64,000 nt of DNA from Setaria digitata (Eukaryota; Nematoda; Chromadorea; Rhabditida; Setariidae), in the NCBI GenBank assembly GCA_003640385.1, contig RCAB01000053.1:62001-126000 (forward strand), written 5' to 3'. Each line of letters begins with the position of its first letter. The stretch's first letter is position 1. This document shows positions 25,031 to 37,800 of this stretch, piece by piece. The notes under the pieces were generated by a model. The model did no database searches, had not been told where the DNA came from, and saw only the letters and a list, made by a program, of their open reading frames with translations. Position numbers and translations under genes: made by a program.

Positions 25031-27824
25031 TTATTCTTCATAGATAATATCTTCACGATTCTCATATTCAAGAAACGAATCTAAATCGGTTAACATACCT
25101 ACCACCGTTCCACCTTTACCGGAGGAGATCAGCTCCTTCAGCGTTATCCTAAAATCAGAAGGGTGTACTAAACACCAAAACTTTCGATTAAGCAAATCAT
25201 CTGCTGAACTAAATAAATCTCGCTAAATGCTCAACGGGGTTGAAAAATAGAACAAAATTTTACCCATACCCTTCAGGGTTTTTTGAATGGCACATATCGA
25301 ATATTTCGTNCTGCTGAACTAAATAAATCTCGCTAAATGCTCAACGAGGTTGAAAAATAGAACAGAATTTTACCCATACCCTTCAGGGTTTTTTGAATGG
25401 CACATATCGAATATTTCGTTCTTGATATCTTCAAATGAAGGTGCTTTCTGCGAACTCCCCTCTGGGAGGCAATCTTCCAACATTTTAGCAAGATCGCGAT
25501 AAAAAAAATACAAATCCGAAGCAGTTAATAAGTTATCACCATCAACATCAAGCACTCGGAAATAGTAATTTAGCGCAGAACGCTCCTAAATTCCTTATTA
25601 CGGAAGAATAATAATAAATTAAGATGGAGATTAGATAATATAAAATTTAACGGTTTGAAAAGATAGGCGTGTTGTCTTGTTAAACATATAATACTAAAAA
25701 TGCGTGAATGAAATAAAAAAATTTTAAATTTTAAATAAGATAAGCTTACCGACTTATTTTTCATTGCAAGTAAAAGATCACAAAATCCTCTCCAGTCAAG
25801 TTCATCATTGTCATAAGTTTGCTGAACTTCGAAAATTCTAAAATGTTTTATCAATTTGTGTCAGAAGACCAGGAATTTTAATACTAAATTCCATGATAAC
25901 CTGCTTAGAAAAAACTGTTGATAGAATTTTCCCATACAAAGGAAGGTAAGAAAAGACCTTTGAATGAAAGAATTGGTGACACGCTGAAAATCAACCATTT
26001 CTGAAAAACTCAATAATCCATTTCCATCCGTATCAAGTTGTTCGTAGAGGTTTTTTATTTCCAAACAATTTTCCTTCGAAAACCTGGTTTTATTTCAATA
26101 AAATAAAGCAATTTAAGATTATATGAAATTTGACATATAAAATATCTGAAACTGGGCTCTCCTCACAGATTTCAGATACATGCAAATAATGATAATAATT
26201 AGATTCAAATTCACATGAAAACAAACCAATTCAGTGTATCCCTGGTTTGAGATGTTCCTTGCTCAGCATTTGCAAGCTCATCACCAGTAGAGGAATCATT
26301 TAGAGTTTCGAATTCATCAAGTAAGCGACTAGCTACAATATCAACAATTCGAACTTTATTTTGCTGTATCTTATCGAGCAAAAAGAAAAACTTCCGTGCA
26401 GCCATGCACAAATAATAATCCTGTAGCATCGGTTCTTCGCCCTGAAGCACAAAGAATAAAGAGGATAGTTTTAGTTTAATGCTCAGATTACATAACAACA
26501 GACAGCTACATCAAAATGTGTTAGGAGAGGAAACAAACTATATTAGAGCTTCTTAAAATATCAATTTCACCAGCGACACGTATAACCTTCGACTATAGTT
26601 ACTATAATCTTATTTCCTCACTTTCAGAAAATTACTTTTTCCAGAAAAAAGCCCAGAAAAATCACTTTTATAAGAAAATATTTAAAAAAAATCAAGTCTT
26701 TATTATTTTATTGCAGAATTCTTCTCAATGTTTTTTAANTTTCCTCACTTTCAGAAAATTACTTTTTCCAAAAAAAAGCCCAGAAAAATCACTTTTTTAA
26801 GAAAATATTTTAAAAAAATCAAGTCTTTATTATTTTATTGCAGAATTCTTCTCAATGTTTTTTAAGGAAATAATATGACTTACATTCAAGTTCGCAAGAG
26901 AAGGTATACGAGGTAGCACTTCCTCTTCTAAAAAATCTTGCAAATCCTGCAGAAAAAAAATTTGGAAAATCGCTAAAATAAATATTAGCAGTCGTCTTTG
27001 CATCTGTAGGAAAACTAAATTATTCAACGTATTTCAATTTGTAATATTTAAACCAACAATAATGGTTAATAAGAAGAAAACTATTACCTCGGTTGACAAG
27101 TAGCCTTTGCCTCTAGAATCGTAATAGTGCAAATGGATCAATTTGCTCAACTTTTCTTTTTTAATAACTAAATAGTCCATAATGGCACCAACAGACACAC
27201 GCCCTTCGTTTTTAGCGCTGCTAATTTGTAGCAAATCCATAAAAGCTTCCGCCGATAGGAAATCTTGCACAGTTTTTGAGGCAAGATTTATTGTTTGCTG
27301 GAGACAATACAGTTAGAGAAGGTGATATTTCAAATAATGCCGGCACCACTTATTTCTTCAGTACAAAATGGTAAAGTGAACATCGTTAAATTTCTCATTA
27401 TAAATAGAACCACAAAAAAAAGACGTAGAGGAATATTTCAAACAAACTAACTTTATAATTATAGTAATCAACCAGTTTGTCATCTTCACTTCTTGAATAA
27501 ACTCCATTATTCCGCAGATTAATGCAGAAGACCTAAAAAGAAAAAACTATTTCGAAAGGAATACCAAGTAACCTAAAAAAAAACTAATAACCATAATTCG
27601 TAAGCAAATTTTATATTGGAAGCCAATCATTAAAACTTCCAATCGAGTGAAAAACAATCCCCCTGAGAAAGTCTCTGCGAGATAAAACATACCTCAATAT
27701 CTTCATCACTCGGTAACGATTCCAATTTATGTTTCCACAAACGGCGATGAGCTTCTCGACGCAATTTCAAGCGCAAATTTCGCTGGTTAGGAGAACTAAC
27801 AGATTCCTTAGCTCCATATGTCAT
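25031..27824 (-). CDS. PPP2R3C: PP2A regulatory subunit B'' gamma (G5PR) homologue
   Basis: Nine minus-strand exons: 27693-27824, 27452-27532, 27088-27297, 26884-26946, 26227-26441, 25958-26083, 25750-25837, 25380-25585 and 25031-25148. They stay in frame for about 412 residues (human 453). Landmarks: the HYYDSRGKGYLS segment; AARKFFFLLD; a canonical EF-hand loop DTDGNGLLSFSE; the DELDWRGFCDLLLAMKNK segment; a second EF-hand-like loop DVDGDNLLTASD; IKNEIFDM; and a C-terminal tail with YENRED. The family is a calcium-binding-type B'' subunit (G5PR) that associates with PP2A/PP5 and with GANP; its cellular role in this animal is inference. The N-terminus is shorter than the human one. The ATG lies six bases after a TTTACAG acceptor. 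The last third of exon 25380-25585 is repeated at about 25263-25309 beside an N; that copy is taken as an assembly artefact, not an extra exon. Confidence 0.95.
25201..25420. repeat. direct copies flanking single N (25310)
   Basis: About 109 bases before the N recur directly after it with a few substitutions (for example CGGGGT against CGAGGT). The copies contain the end of a PPP2R3C exon and its donor. Interpreted as an unmerged contig overlap. Confidence 0.9.
26607..26866. repeat. direct copies flanking single N (26739)
   Basis: About 130 bases (TTTCCTCACTTTCAGAAAATT... to TTTTTTAA) are present twice, separated by one N, within a PPP2R3C intron. They differ by a few single bases. Likely unmerged overlap. 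Confidence 0.9.
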
Positions 27825-27830
27825 TTTGTT

Positions 27831-27833
27831 CTG
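27831..27833 (-). promoter_or_regulatory. probable trans-splice acceptor of PPP2R3C
   Basis: Minus-strand TTTACAG followed by six bases and the ATG at 27824. No upstream coding exon is required by the family alignment, so a spliced-leader acceptor is the simplest reading. Confidence 0.45.
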
Positions 27834-29123
27834 TAAATATATAGAGCTACGAAAAAGCTGTACCTCTAAATAATCAAGCTTCCGGTGAAAACTGTTAAAC
27901 ATATACTATTGCATGATTAACACGAAATTCAATGAAACAATTGAAAACCTTCTGGGACAACTTCAGATGTTTGATTTCTTTCGGTTGCAGTTCTAACCAT
28001 TTAATCCAACTAGTCACTTTTCCGGACATCTCTGTCAAATAATCCCAGTGATATTAATCTATAACTTTACGTTAAATGACACAGCCTTGCTAAAATTTTG
28101 ATTCAATTGCATAGCTTTATTTGCGGAAAATAAATAATGGAAAAGGTGAAACTACATCTTTCCTTATCATAAGCAATGCAAAATTAATTGTGAAGACTAG
28201 AAAAAACACCACTTTTTATAGCTAAGTAGAAATTGAAAAACTGGCTTGTGGTAGCCGATAGCACTACATCATATTCAATGTGGTTTCCGCGCTAATAATG
28301 AAATATTCTCACATAATAAGCATTTAAATTCGCATCCAGTTTGCTATAATTTTGTGAATTAACGGTGATACTCATAAATAAAGCAATAACATCATAAGAA
28401 ATCTCTAATATAAAGAGAATCAATTCCAAGAAACATTAATGAACCAGCTTTACTTAACTTGAGCAATTTATTTATGGAAAACTTATTTGAAAAAACTTTA
28501 ACGTGTAATTTATAATATGAAGCCAATTCGTTTATAAAAAGAATCAATATCAATGATATAAGAAGCTAATAAAGGAATAAAATTAAAAACTAACATTTTG
28601 AAATGTGAAGTAAATAGTACGAATATTATAAAAACCACGATTTACGGATTTGCAATCCGTAATTTATTGATTTACAATTACCATCAACTTTAACATTTTG
28701 ATAATCAACGCAACACAGCCAGATCTGAGGACTGAACTTATTCTTTGCATTATAAATGAAAAAATGACATATTTTCTTCCTTTTTTTTTTTTTTTTTTAA
28801 ACACAGAACAAGAAAGAAGAAATTTTTAAATACTAAACACAGCTTCCAAAACAAATATACTCTTATCCAGCCTTTTGATGCGGAAGGAAGAATCAAATTC
28901 AGCCCGAACTACTCTAAACAGTATGGAACAAAAACTGAGATAATTTAAAAATGNGTATACTTCGGGGCTTAACTCTTATCCAGCCTTTTGATGCGGAAGG
29001 AAGAATCAAATACAGCCCGAACTACTCTAAACAGTATGGAACAAAAACTGAGATAATTTAAAAATGTAGACAATTCACGGCGGAATAAAAACTATAAAAC
29101 TTATAGCGAGGTAAATTTCACAA
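27834..29123. other. intergenic, Ku80 to PPP2R3C
   Basis: AT-rich spacer with no recognised exon. It contains a poly(T) run near 28780 and an N-joined duplication (28858-29066), so its real length is shorter by about 115 bases if that duplication is artefactual. Confidence 0.4.
28858..29066. repeat. direct copies flanking single N (28954)
   Basis: About 95 bases (CTTATCCAGCCTTTTGATGC... to TTTAAAAATG) occur at about 28861-28953 and again at about 28974-29066, nearly identical, around an N and a short unique GTATACTTCGGGGC piece. Confidence 0.88.
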
Positions 29124-32100
29124 TTACTCATCCACTTCATCGGTTTTTATAAACTTTCCGCTTTTTGGTAACGCACTGTTGTCTGTACTCATGCTATAAA
29201 AATCAGTAATTATGGGACCATTCAAAAAGTGAACATATCGCAATGCCTATAAATGAAGCAATCAAGAAAATCTCCGAAACACCATAAATAGACTATAAAC
29301 TCACATTATATTTGTTCCTCATTTGTAAAATGATACTAAATTAACGGGTACTTAATTGACAAAACATTATTTAGAACAAAAGACACTAACCCAGATAGTA
29401 CTTCCTCCTTCACTTTCGTATGTTGTTTCTTGCATGGTGATTCTATTAGTAAAAGCTTGGTTTTCAGGTAGTTCAACGAATCACTATAAATGCATTGTAA
29501 AGCACATATAAAATTGTTATCAGCAATAACTGTTTGAAACGGTGTAATATTTTAGTTACTGATTTATTATTAAATCATCAGTGGATATTTTGTTTAATAT
29601 TGCCAATATCAGTTCCCATAGAAACCTAAAATTTTTCCGTATCGCTTATGCATACAACTCCTGCTACAGTTATACGAGTTACAACAAGTGGCTTAATTTC
29701 AGATTCTGTGGAAAATATGAGTGAGCTTGGTCGAAAATACCGAACAGCTTCTTCGCCTCACACGATATCTATTATGCAAGGAAAATTGAACACCAACCTT
29801 GCACGATTCAAAAGCAAAGGATTTGGCTCAAATAAATCACCCAACAATTTGTCCTCGAAAGCAGGTAATGGAGTATTTGGATATAGAGCCCGATGTTTCA
29901 TAGCTTTGCAAACGCTTTGTAGTTTCGGATTGGATACATCACGTGGACGTAAAGATTCCTCAAATTGTCCCGTTTCCGCGTTGCTAAATATTATTAATTT
30001 AATTGACTAATTAAACTGGCCAACTGTAAAAGACAGAATCAATCATGTACACTCCACCTATTTCTTTGAAAGTCTTCACTTTATGTGCTAATTATATCTT
30101 TTGAAAACCTTTCACCTGCGTTCCAGGAGGAAAGTCCTTTCAAATGATAGGACAAAATTAAACGTACAAATGCGCTGTTGTGAGATCCATCGCATTCACA
30201 AATGCATGCATCGCGCTAAGATGATCATCTGGAAAAATATAAAGGAACTAATAAATATACTTTAAGTTTTGAAAAGATTTTGATGTACTATAAAGAAAGT
30301 GGAAACTTCAGTTGCATGTGGAAATATCCAGAAATCAATGAACACTACATTTCAAAGGACTAATTTTACATAGTCTTGCACTAAAGTTACTAATCATATT
30401 TTGTTTAAATCAACAGTTAATGGAAGAAAGTATTAGCCACATTTACGATATATTTAGCATAAAAAATCCGACTATATTCTCTTGAAATATAATATTTTGC
30501 ACAATGAAGTACACAAATTTTAATCAAATCGCATTTAAGAAAAATAAAGCTCTGAAAACAACGTACCCTTTGGTTTACCTACAGGATCACTTAATGATGG
30601 AAAATCAAGTCCACGAAAATCTTCATAAAATGGTAGCTGAATGCCCACAAATATCTAAAAATTAAAGCAGAATTTTTGAATCTCGATTAGGAAATTAAGT
30701 CATGGCAGAAAATGACAGAAACACTCACAGTGGACGTGAGAACAGTTTTGAGACAACGATAAAAGAATATTATGACCAAAGAGCTAAATGAGCACTACCC
30801 CATCGCCGCCACTAATCACATCCAGCAGGAAATTATCTTGTTTCAATTAACATACATCCACTCCTTTTTTACTCCTTCTTGGAAATAGTCCCATAATTCG
30901 AGGATGTGAAGCAGCATTATAAACATATCGTGTTAGAGCAATACTATTTTCAACAATCATAGCATTCACAAGTGCCGATACAGCAGTACATGCATTCTGA
31001 AATGTTATTCTCCATTTACATCCGGGAAGGAAAAATTCATCAATAAATTTTTGACAAAGAAATAATTACCTTATCCAAGGCTGGTGGAATAAAATAACAT
31101 GCGCCACCATCCATTAAATAGTGCACTAATACCTGAACATGAACAAAAATGGAATTTCTTTCATTTTTCAATACTGTTCAAGTTTCGCTGTATATCGTCG
31201 CCATGCAACTTTGTTCATAAAATCTACTATAAATAAGTATTCGAAGGAAGCGATACTAAATACATAATGTAAGAGAATTACTAAAATATATTCACTAGAA
31301 GCTACAGCTAAATGGACNCCGCTGTATATCGTCGCCATGCAACTTTGTTCATAAAATCTACTATAAATAAATATTCGAAGGAAGCGATACTAAATAGATA
31401 ATGTAAGAGAATTACTAAAATATATTCACTAGAAGCTACAGCTAAATGGACGGTATGAAGTATTGAAGGGCAGTAGTTTTAATCAAAATTGTAATCAATG
31501 AGACGATTACGGAACTAAGGCTATGCACATTGTAGAATCTCTCAAAAAAGAAAAATTGCACCCTTATTAGTTACGAAGGCTATCTCTTTTACCTGAGATC
31601 GCTTTGCAAACTGTATAAGCTTCAAACAACGATTTTCCTGTTTCCAACCATATTCTTTTTGATCTTCCTCATTAAAAGGAACAATCGTCTTTCCGAATTT
31701 ATATCCTTCAATCAATAAACTGCTCTAATAACTGTTTAAAAAATCTTACTTTCTTATAAGATACGTAAGTGCTGTTTCCTAAAACTGTTCTCTAAAGTAG
31801 ACGTTTCCAGGTATATTATTTTGAATATAAAGAGAAATGTTTTTTGGGCAGTAGCTTCTTAGTATAAGTTTTCCCGAACTCACAAATCATTAACATGAGG
31901 AAAACTTCCAGAATTTAACATTAATAATTATTTGGGATCTCCAACATATTTTTTTTCCATACAGAGAAAATTCCATGATAACCTTTCACAATTTCGTTCC
32001 GAAACATTTTGGGATCACATCCTTCAGATGAACTATATCCACCATGGGTATCGGCCCCGGCCATATCATCCCGAGCTTCCTCATCTTTTACGTATTTTTC

Positions 32101-34519
32101 AAACACAGTTTTGCGTTTCAGCTAAAACAAAAAGAAAAGGAGAAAATCTCTCATGAAGTTCAAACTAAAAACAAAAAAATTAGTCAGATTCAGCGAGAAA
32201 AATTACCTCAATGCCTGTTATCGGAGCGAACTTTTTCATGGCAAGTTTGAAATCAGTCAGCTGAATCTTTTTATACATTTGTAAAGGCAATTTGACATCA
32301 GCCCCCAATTCCAACCAAAATTTTTGGCCGCGCAAATTTACTTTCCGAGGTATAAAACGCTGCAGCAATGGCAAAGCTTCACTAAATCAATCATGTTTCG
32401 TTAAAATCGAGACTCCGTACAAATTATATTAATTCCCTATAAATGCAACCTTATAAACAGAGTTAGAAACTAACGTGAAAGAAAAAATGACACCGTCAGT
32501 TTGCTTCAAGATATATGCTAGCATACGCTCCACGAGTTTCACTTTTAGTTGTTCGCCTGCATTTGGTGATTTTCCTTCTTGTTCAATCGATTCTTCACTT
32601 GAAAGGGTTTCCTCTTTAAATTCATTTAGCTTATCAATTGATGGCCCTCTGAAATTAAAAGAGTAACATCACGTCATGGAAGATTTTCTGGACAAAGCAG
32701 ATAACATAAAAACTTTCGATTTAAACCCATTTTTTTTTTCATTATAAGGTCAAAAAACTCATCCAAAGCCTTACATGACACTGAAATTAATTCCAAGTGC
32801 TTTCATGCCATTTATAACCGCTTCAACACATTCCTCATCTAAATTTTCACCATAGCCATCAAGATTTGTTACTAAAAGGATATTCTTTCCAGTAATATTG
32901 CTTTCCGGATAGCTTTCCAGATGTTTTCGCATATACTCTAGCGCAGCAATCAGCCCAGCTAGGACTGAAAATACATGTGAGAAATCACACAGAAACCAGA
33001 ACAAAAACTCGGAGAAATACCAGGCGCAGACAGAGATGAAAATTTCTCGGATAAGTAGCCTTCATGCTTGAAATGGGAAGCCAAAAGGCATTTCTTTCTA
33101 TAAAATATAATATCAAGCTTACAGTCTCCACTAGTCGATTTACTCGATTTAATTTCTTTGTCAATGAGTCTCAACCAATCAATTGTAGCTTGTTGCATCT
33201 CCTCTTCACAAAAGAAAATATTTTCGTCATCTGTAACTGGATTCCGCGTCTCTTCTGATCCAAAAAGGACTAGCGTAAACTCATCAACTGACTGGGTGAA
33301 AATCTTGAAAATAGTAAAAACAATCAGTTGCAGGAATCAAAATATGATAAATTCGATTCTCCAGATTTACAATGAACTTGACGATTAAGATATCTGTCCC
33401 ACTTCTTTATTACTCTTATTACTATTTATTATTATTAATTATTATTATTTATCATCATTTGTTATTATTATTTATCATCATTATTTATTATTATTTGTTA
33501 TTATCATCTATTATTACTCAATATTATTATTATTATTAATTACTATTATTATTAATTATTACTATTATTAATCATCCTTATTGTTAATTATTATTATTAT
33601 TCACTATTATTATTTATTATTATTACTTATTATTATTTATTATTATTCTTTATTATTATTCTTTACTATTATTATTTATTATTATTTAGTATTATTATCT
33701 ATTATTATTATTTACTTTTNATTACTATTATTATTAATTATTACTATAATTAATCATCCTTATTGTTAATTATTATTATTATTATTCACTATTATTATTT
33801 ATTATTATTACTTATTATTATTTATTATTATTCTTTACTATTATTATTTATTATTATTTAGTATTATTATCTATTATTATTATTTACTATTATTATTTAT
33901 TATTATTATTTATTGTTATTATTTATTATTATTACTTATTATTATTTACTGTTATTGTTTATTATTATTATTATCATATTCCGTAGGCAATCAGCAAGTA
34001 AAAAAAAAACCAAAAATACTTCAGCAGGAAACAATGGATATCTTAAATCACATGGCCTATCATCAAACAGTCCTTATACTGAGGACATTGCAAGTACAGT
34101 AATCAAAGAATAGCTACTATANATTATCATCATATTCCGTAGGCAATCAGCAAGTAAAAAAAAAAATCAAAAATACTTCAGCAGGAAACAATGGATATCT
34201 TGAATCACATGGCCTATCATCAAGCAGTCCTTATACTGAGGACATTGCAAGTACAGTAATCAAAGAATAGCTACTATAGAGTAGAAAAGAACAACTAATA
34301 TGTCTGGCTATTGATTTAATATTTCTGTCACTTTTATTAAAGATTAATAAAGCATACTTTTCGTGTAATGATCCAGTCTACGATATCTTTCGCTAGCTGC
34401 ATGTCTGTAGCTGCGATTCTTTTTCTGCTCATATTTGCTCCAACATCAACCAATATTACAGTGCACTCATGTGACGAACCTTTTCTGGTCCTCTTTCTTA
34501 GGCGATCGTCGTCCAACAT
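29124..34519 (-). CDS. XRCC5: Ku80 (Ku86) DNA end-binding subunit homologue
   Basis: Fifteen minus-strand exons: 34358-34519, 33123-33303, 33021-33059, 32775-32964, 32475-32648, 32207-32381, 31983-32121, 31593-31705, 31070-31132, 30856-30996, 30567-30654, 30168-30228, 29798-29983, 29391-29442 and 29124-29246. They remain in phase for about 628 residues (human 732). Landmarks: an N-terminal vWA-like domain (VILVDVGANM; later NILLVTNLDGYGE), then the Ku core with LELGADVKLPL, GYKFGKTIVPF, a RY(V)YNAASHP segment, QLPFYEDFRGLDFPSL and the arm HRALYPNTPLP. With Ku70 it forms the ring that loads on double-strand breaks for non-homologous end joining. The protein stops about 60 residues after the core arm, so the vertebrate C-terminal domain and DNA-PKcs-binding tail are absent in this model. 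The 33021-33059 exon and exons 29391-29442/29124-29246 are chosen by frame alone. Intron 1 holds a long (ATT)n tract. The ATG follows a TTTAG acceptor by three bases. Confidence 0.93.
31186..31451. repeat. direct copies flanking single N (31318)
   Basis: About 130 bases beginning CGCTGTATATCGTCGCC are present on both sides of the N in a Ku80 intron, differing by single bases (AAATACATAATG against AAATAGATAATG). Likely unmerged allelic contig ends. Confidence 0.9.
33415..33975. repeat. (ATT)n microsatellite with an N join
   Basis: About 560 bases of TTATTA/TTATTATTAT units with TTACT and TCATCA variants in Ku80 intron 1. An N at 33720 separates two partly overlapping copies of the tract, so the length is not reliable. 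Confidence 0.93.
33974..34277. repeat. direct copies flanking single N (34122)
   Basis: About 145 bases starting ATCATATTCCGTAGGC and ending ATAGCTACTATA occur twice around the N in Ku80 intron 1, with scattered single-base changes. Confidence 0.9.
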
Positions 34520-34865
34520 TATTCTAAAGATTTTGAGTTAAAATGAACCTCGACAAAATTCCTAATATTGAGAATTTAATTTAAATCAAACTTTAGGAAA
34601 AAATATCTAATGTTTGTAAAACTCTAAACCAACAAATTTTTGTTAAGAAAAATTAACGTTTTCGAGCAAATCGTGTTAGCGTAAAATAAAATATGAAACG
34701 ATCTATTAAGAGTAAATTACGACATAATTTAAATAATGTAATCAACTTGGGATTTTAAAATCCATCATATTAAAGCAGTCAATTCCAAGAAAATTTTTAT
34801 TGATTGAATAAATTACAAAAATTAACGTGTCAGAGCATCAATGTTATGAAAGCTTCTCAAACGAT
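34520..34865. other. short intergenic spacer, MARS2 to Ku80
   Basis: Only about 346 bases separate the MARS2 stop from the Ku80 ATG on the same strand. On the minus strand the spacer ends TTTAG, three bases before the Ku80 ATG. It is the shortest gap in the cluster and the most operon-like; no other feature is visible. Confidence 0.5.
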
Positions 34866-37800
34866 CTACATCTCCCTAGTGCTGCATACAATTCGGTCCA
34901 TAACCGGACCATTATATTCACCCAATGGCCTTGCGAAGTATTTCGAACTTGTTACAAAGTTAACATTGTCTAAACCTCGTTCGCTTTTTTCTATTCCTAG
35001 CCTAAAAAATACAATGATTAATAGAGAAATTGGAGATAAAGACAATTGTAAGAACATAAGGAACATAAAAATAAACATAACTAAGAATATAGAGTAAAAA
35101 ACAGTGGATAAAAAATGGGAGCATTTGAAACCANCTTTTTTCTATTCCTAGCCTAAAAAATACAATGATTAATACAGAAATTGGAGATGAAGACAATTGT
35201 AAGAACATAAGGAACATAAAAATAAACATAACTAAGAATATAGAGTAAAAAACAGTGGATAAAAAATGGGAGCATTTGAAACCATATGAACACAAAATTG
35301 CTATCAAGAAATATCCAAGAGGTGAAGAGACAATACAGCATGGCAATTTTACATGAAGNCGGCAATTTTACATGAAGAGGTAGAGAAAATGATAACTAAC
35401 CTATTCAGAAGATGGTCAGCATAATGAGGTACTGCTGGCTGCAGCAAAATTCCACAGATCCGCAAAGCTTCANTGGCAATTTTACATGAAGAGATAGAGA
35501 AAATGATAACTAACCTATTCAGAAGATGGTCCGCATAATGAGGTACTGCTGGCTGCAGCAAAATTCCACAGATCCGCAAAGCTTCATAACAAACATACAA
35601 CAATGAAGATACCTGCCAATTTTACAATGAATCACTGTATAAATCTAAATACTAAAATGATTAATATTCAAGAGAATCAAATCTGGATATATAAAATATA
35701 AAGAAACCTTTCTATCATCTACTTCCTTCCATGGCTCATAGAACTGGAAAAAACCATTTGTTTGTCTCATAACTTCCATAAGCAGTTCCAGAGCTTTGTA
35801 AATCATCAAGTTATCAAACTGTTCCTTATACAGTTCTGCAATATATTTCAGCTATATACATATAGCCCCCTCGGTCAATATCAAATATATTATATATATA
35901 AACATTTTGCGGATATCTACAGTCAATTCAAAGATAAGCAAAAGAGAAGACTAGGAACAATACCTGGCAAAGAGCTGATTGAATTTACCAAAGGCTCGCC
36001 TAACTCAAGGAAACTATTACGAAATGAATCCGGATAAAATGTAGGATATGTCCCAGACGGATTAAGTCGTTTAACCATTGCGCGCTGCAGTAAATTTCCA
36101 ACATTATTCACTAGGTCCGTGTTGATAACATTAACAGCTTTATTCATCATGAAATCTGCAATACATATATATATATATATATATATNTAAGTCGTTTAAC
36201 CATTGCGCGCTGCAGTAAATTTCCAACATTATTCACTAGGTCCGTGTTGATGACATTAACAGCTTTAGTTATCATGAAATCTGCAATACATATATATCAT
36301 AAATACAAAGTCTCTCAACTTTCGGCGATGTATAGAACACCAAATTTTTTTCGGAAAAAAACTAATATAACAAGAAACCGACTTGCATCATTTTGCGGAG
36401 TTCCTTGTCGAAGCAAGAAATATCTTAGCCCCTCCTCAGTTAATAATTTAGAAACAATAAATGGGTCAATCACATTTCCGACAGTTTTCGACATCTAAAA
36501 TAGGGACAAAAATATCAATGGGAAAATGGAAAGCATCTTCGGATTTTTACTAACACAAAATTAAAAAAAAAAAAAAAAAAAAGAGAAACAAAAAAAGAAA
36601 CCTTAGCTCCCTCAACGAGCCAGTGACTGTGAACAAATATGCGCTTCGGAAGAGGCAGATCCAGAGCCAATAAAAACGCTGGCCAAATAATTGCATGAAA
36701 TCTTTTCAATATTTATTTTTAAAAAACTTCGGATTTATTTAAAGAGCCAAAGGACAAAAAATAGAGCGCATTGTAATGTGCAGCAAAAACGCCATTATGT
36801 AAAACTTGTTCGACTTTTTAAATCTAAAAATCAAATTTCGACTTTAGATATAACAAAATAGTAATTTCTTCTACTGTAATGTGCAAAATAAAAGGCTGAA
36901 GAACAGGATCAAAATAAAGTATTACTTTAAAATATCTTTGCCAATGATTTGACATGTAGGAGGCCAATTTGCCTTTTTGTTGTTAGAGAAAATACCACTC
37001 ACCGTTAAGTAATTTATTAATGCATCAAACCAAACATATATCTAAAAGGAACTATAAATTGACTGTACGGAAATAATGGTAAATAAGATTGAGATAGCTT
37101 GCCAAATTTAACATTTTTATGATGAGAATAGTAAAATATATGCTTCTTAGAAGCAGATAAGCAGTTTAAGGGCATGGGAGCAATGGAAAGAAAGAAAAAC
37201 AAGTGCTGCAAAATACAATAATAGGTTACTATGAAAAGATGATTGATTAACTTGATCAATATTTCCAGCAGAAATTTGCACGTCAGCGAATTAAAATTTA
37301 CCGTTTGACTTTCATCATTCGGTACTGTAATACCCCAAGCGACTCGTTTTCTATCTCTTGATAGTGAAAGATTTCCTTCCACATTTGTTTGTCTTAGGGC
37401 TTCAGGAAAATAAATTTTTGGGAATATAACATCTGAAAACTATAGATAAAAAGAGCAAAATATAAATAAAAAATAAATAAAGTTAAGTGACAAATACCTT
37501 CCAGCTATATTTCATTTGTGTGTCAAGGGGATAAAGTGTACATACATATTTCTTTACTGGGTTCAAAACATTTTCTCAAATCCATTCGCATATTTTTGAT
37601 TCTCAAACCTCGCGTTTATAATAAAAATACTTAAACAAATAACATCTAGCATATGTACAAAAGTCGTACGAATGAAGAAAAGGGAAATCATAGCAGGTCA
37701 CGCGAGTAACATTTTAACATTTTAAAGATAAAAGTTATTTTCAAAATATATCAGTCACCTTACCATTATCGCTGAGCCAATTTCTTATCGCACTAAGATA

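Noticed and set aside
25263..25309. Extra PPP2R3C exon copy
   Set aside because: It is cut off by an N and repeats the adjacent exon end almost exactly; treated as an unmerged overlap.
29648..30010. 120-codon plus-strand frame
   Set aside because: It lies antisense to the Ku80 exon 29798-29983, whose minus-strand reading matches the Ku core arm.
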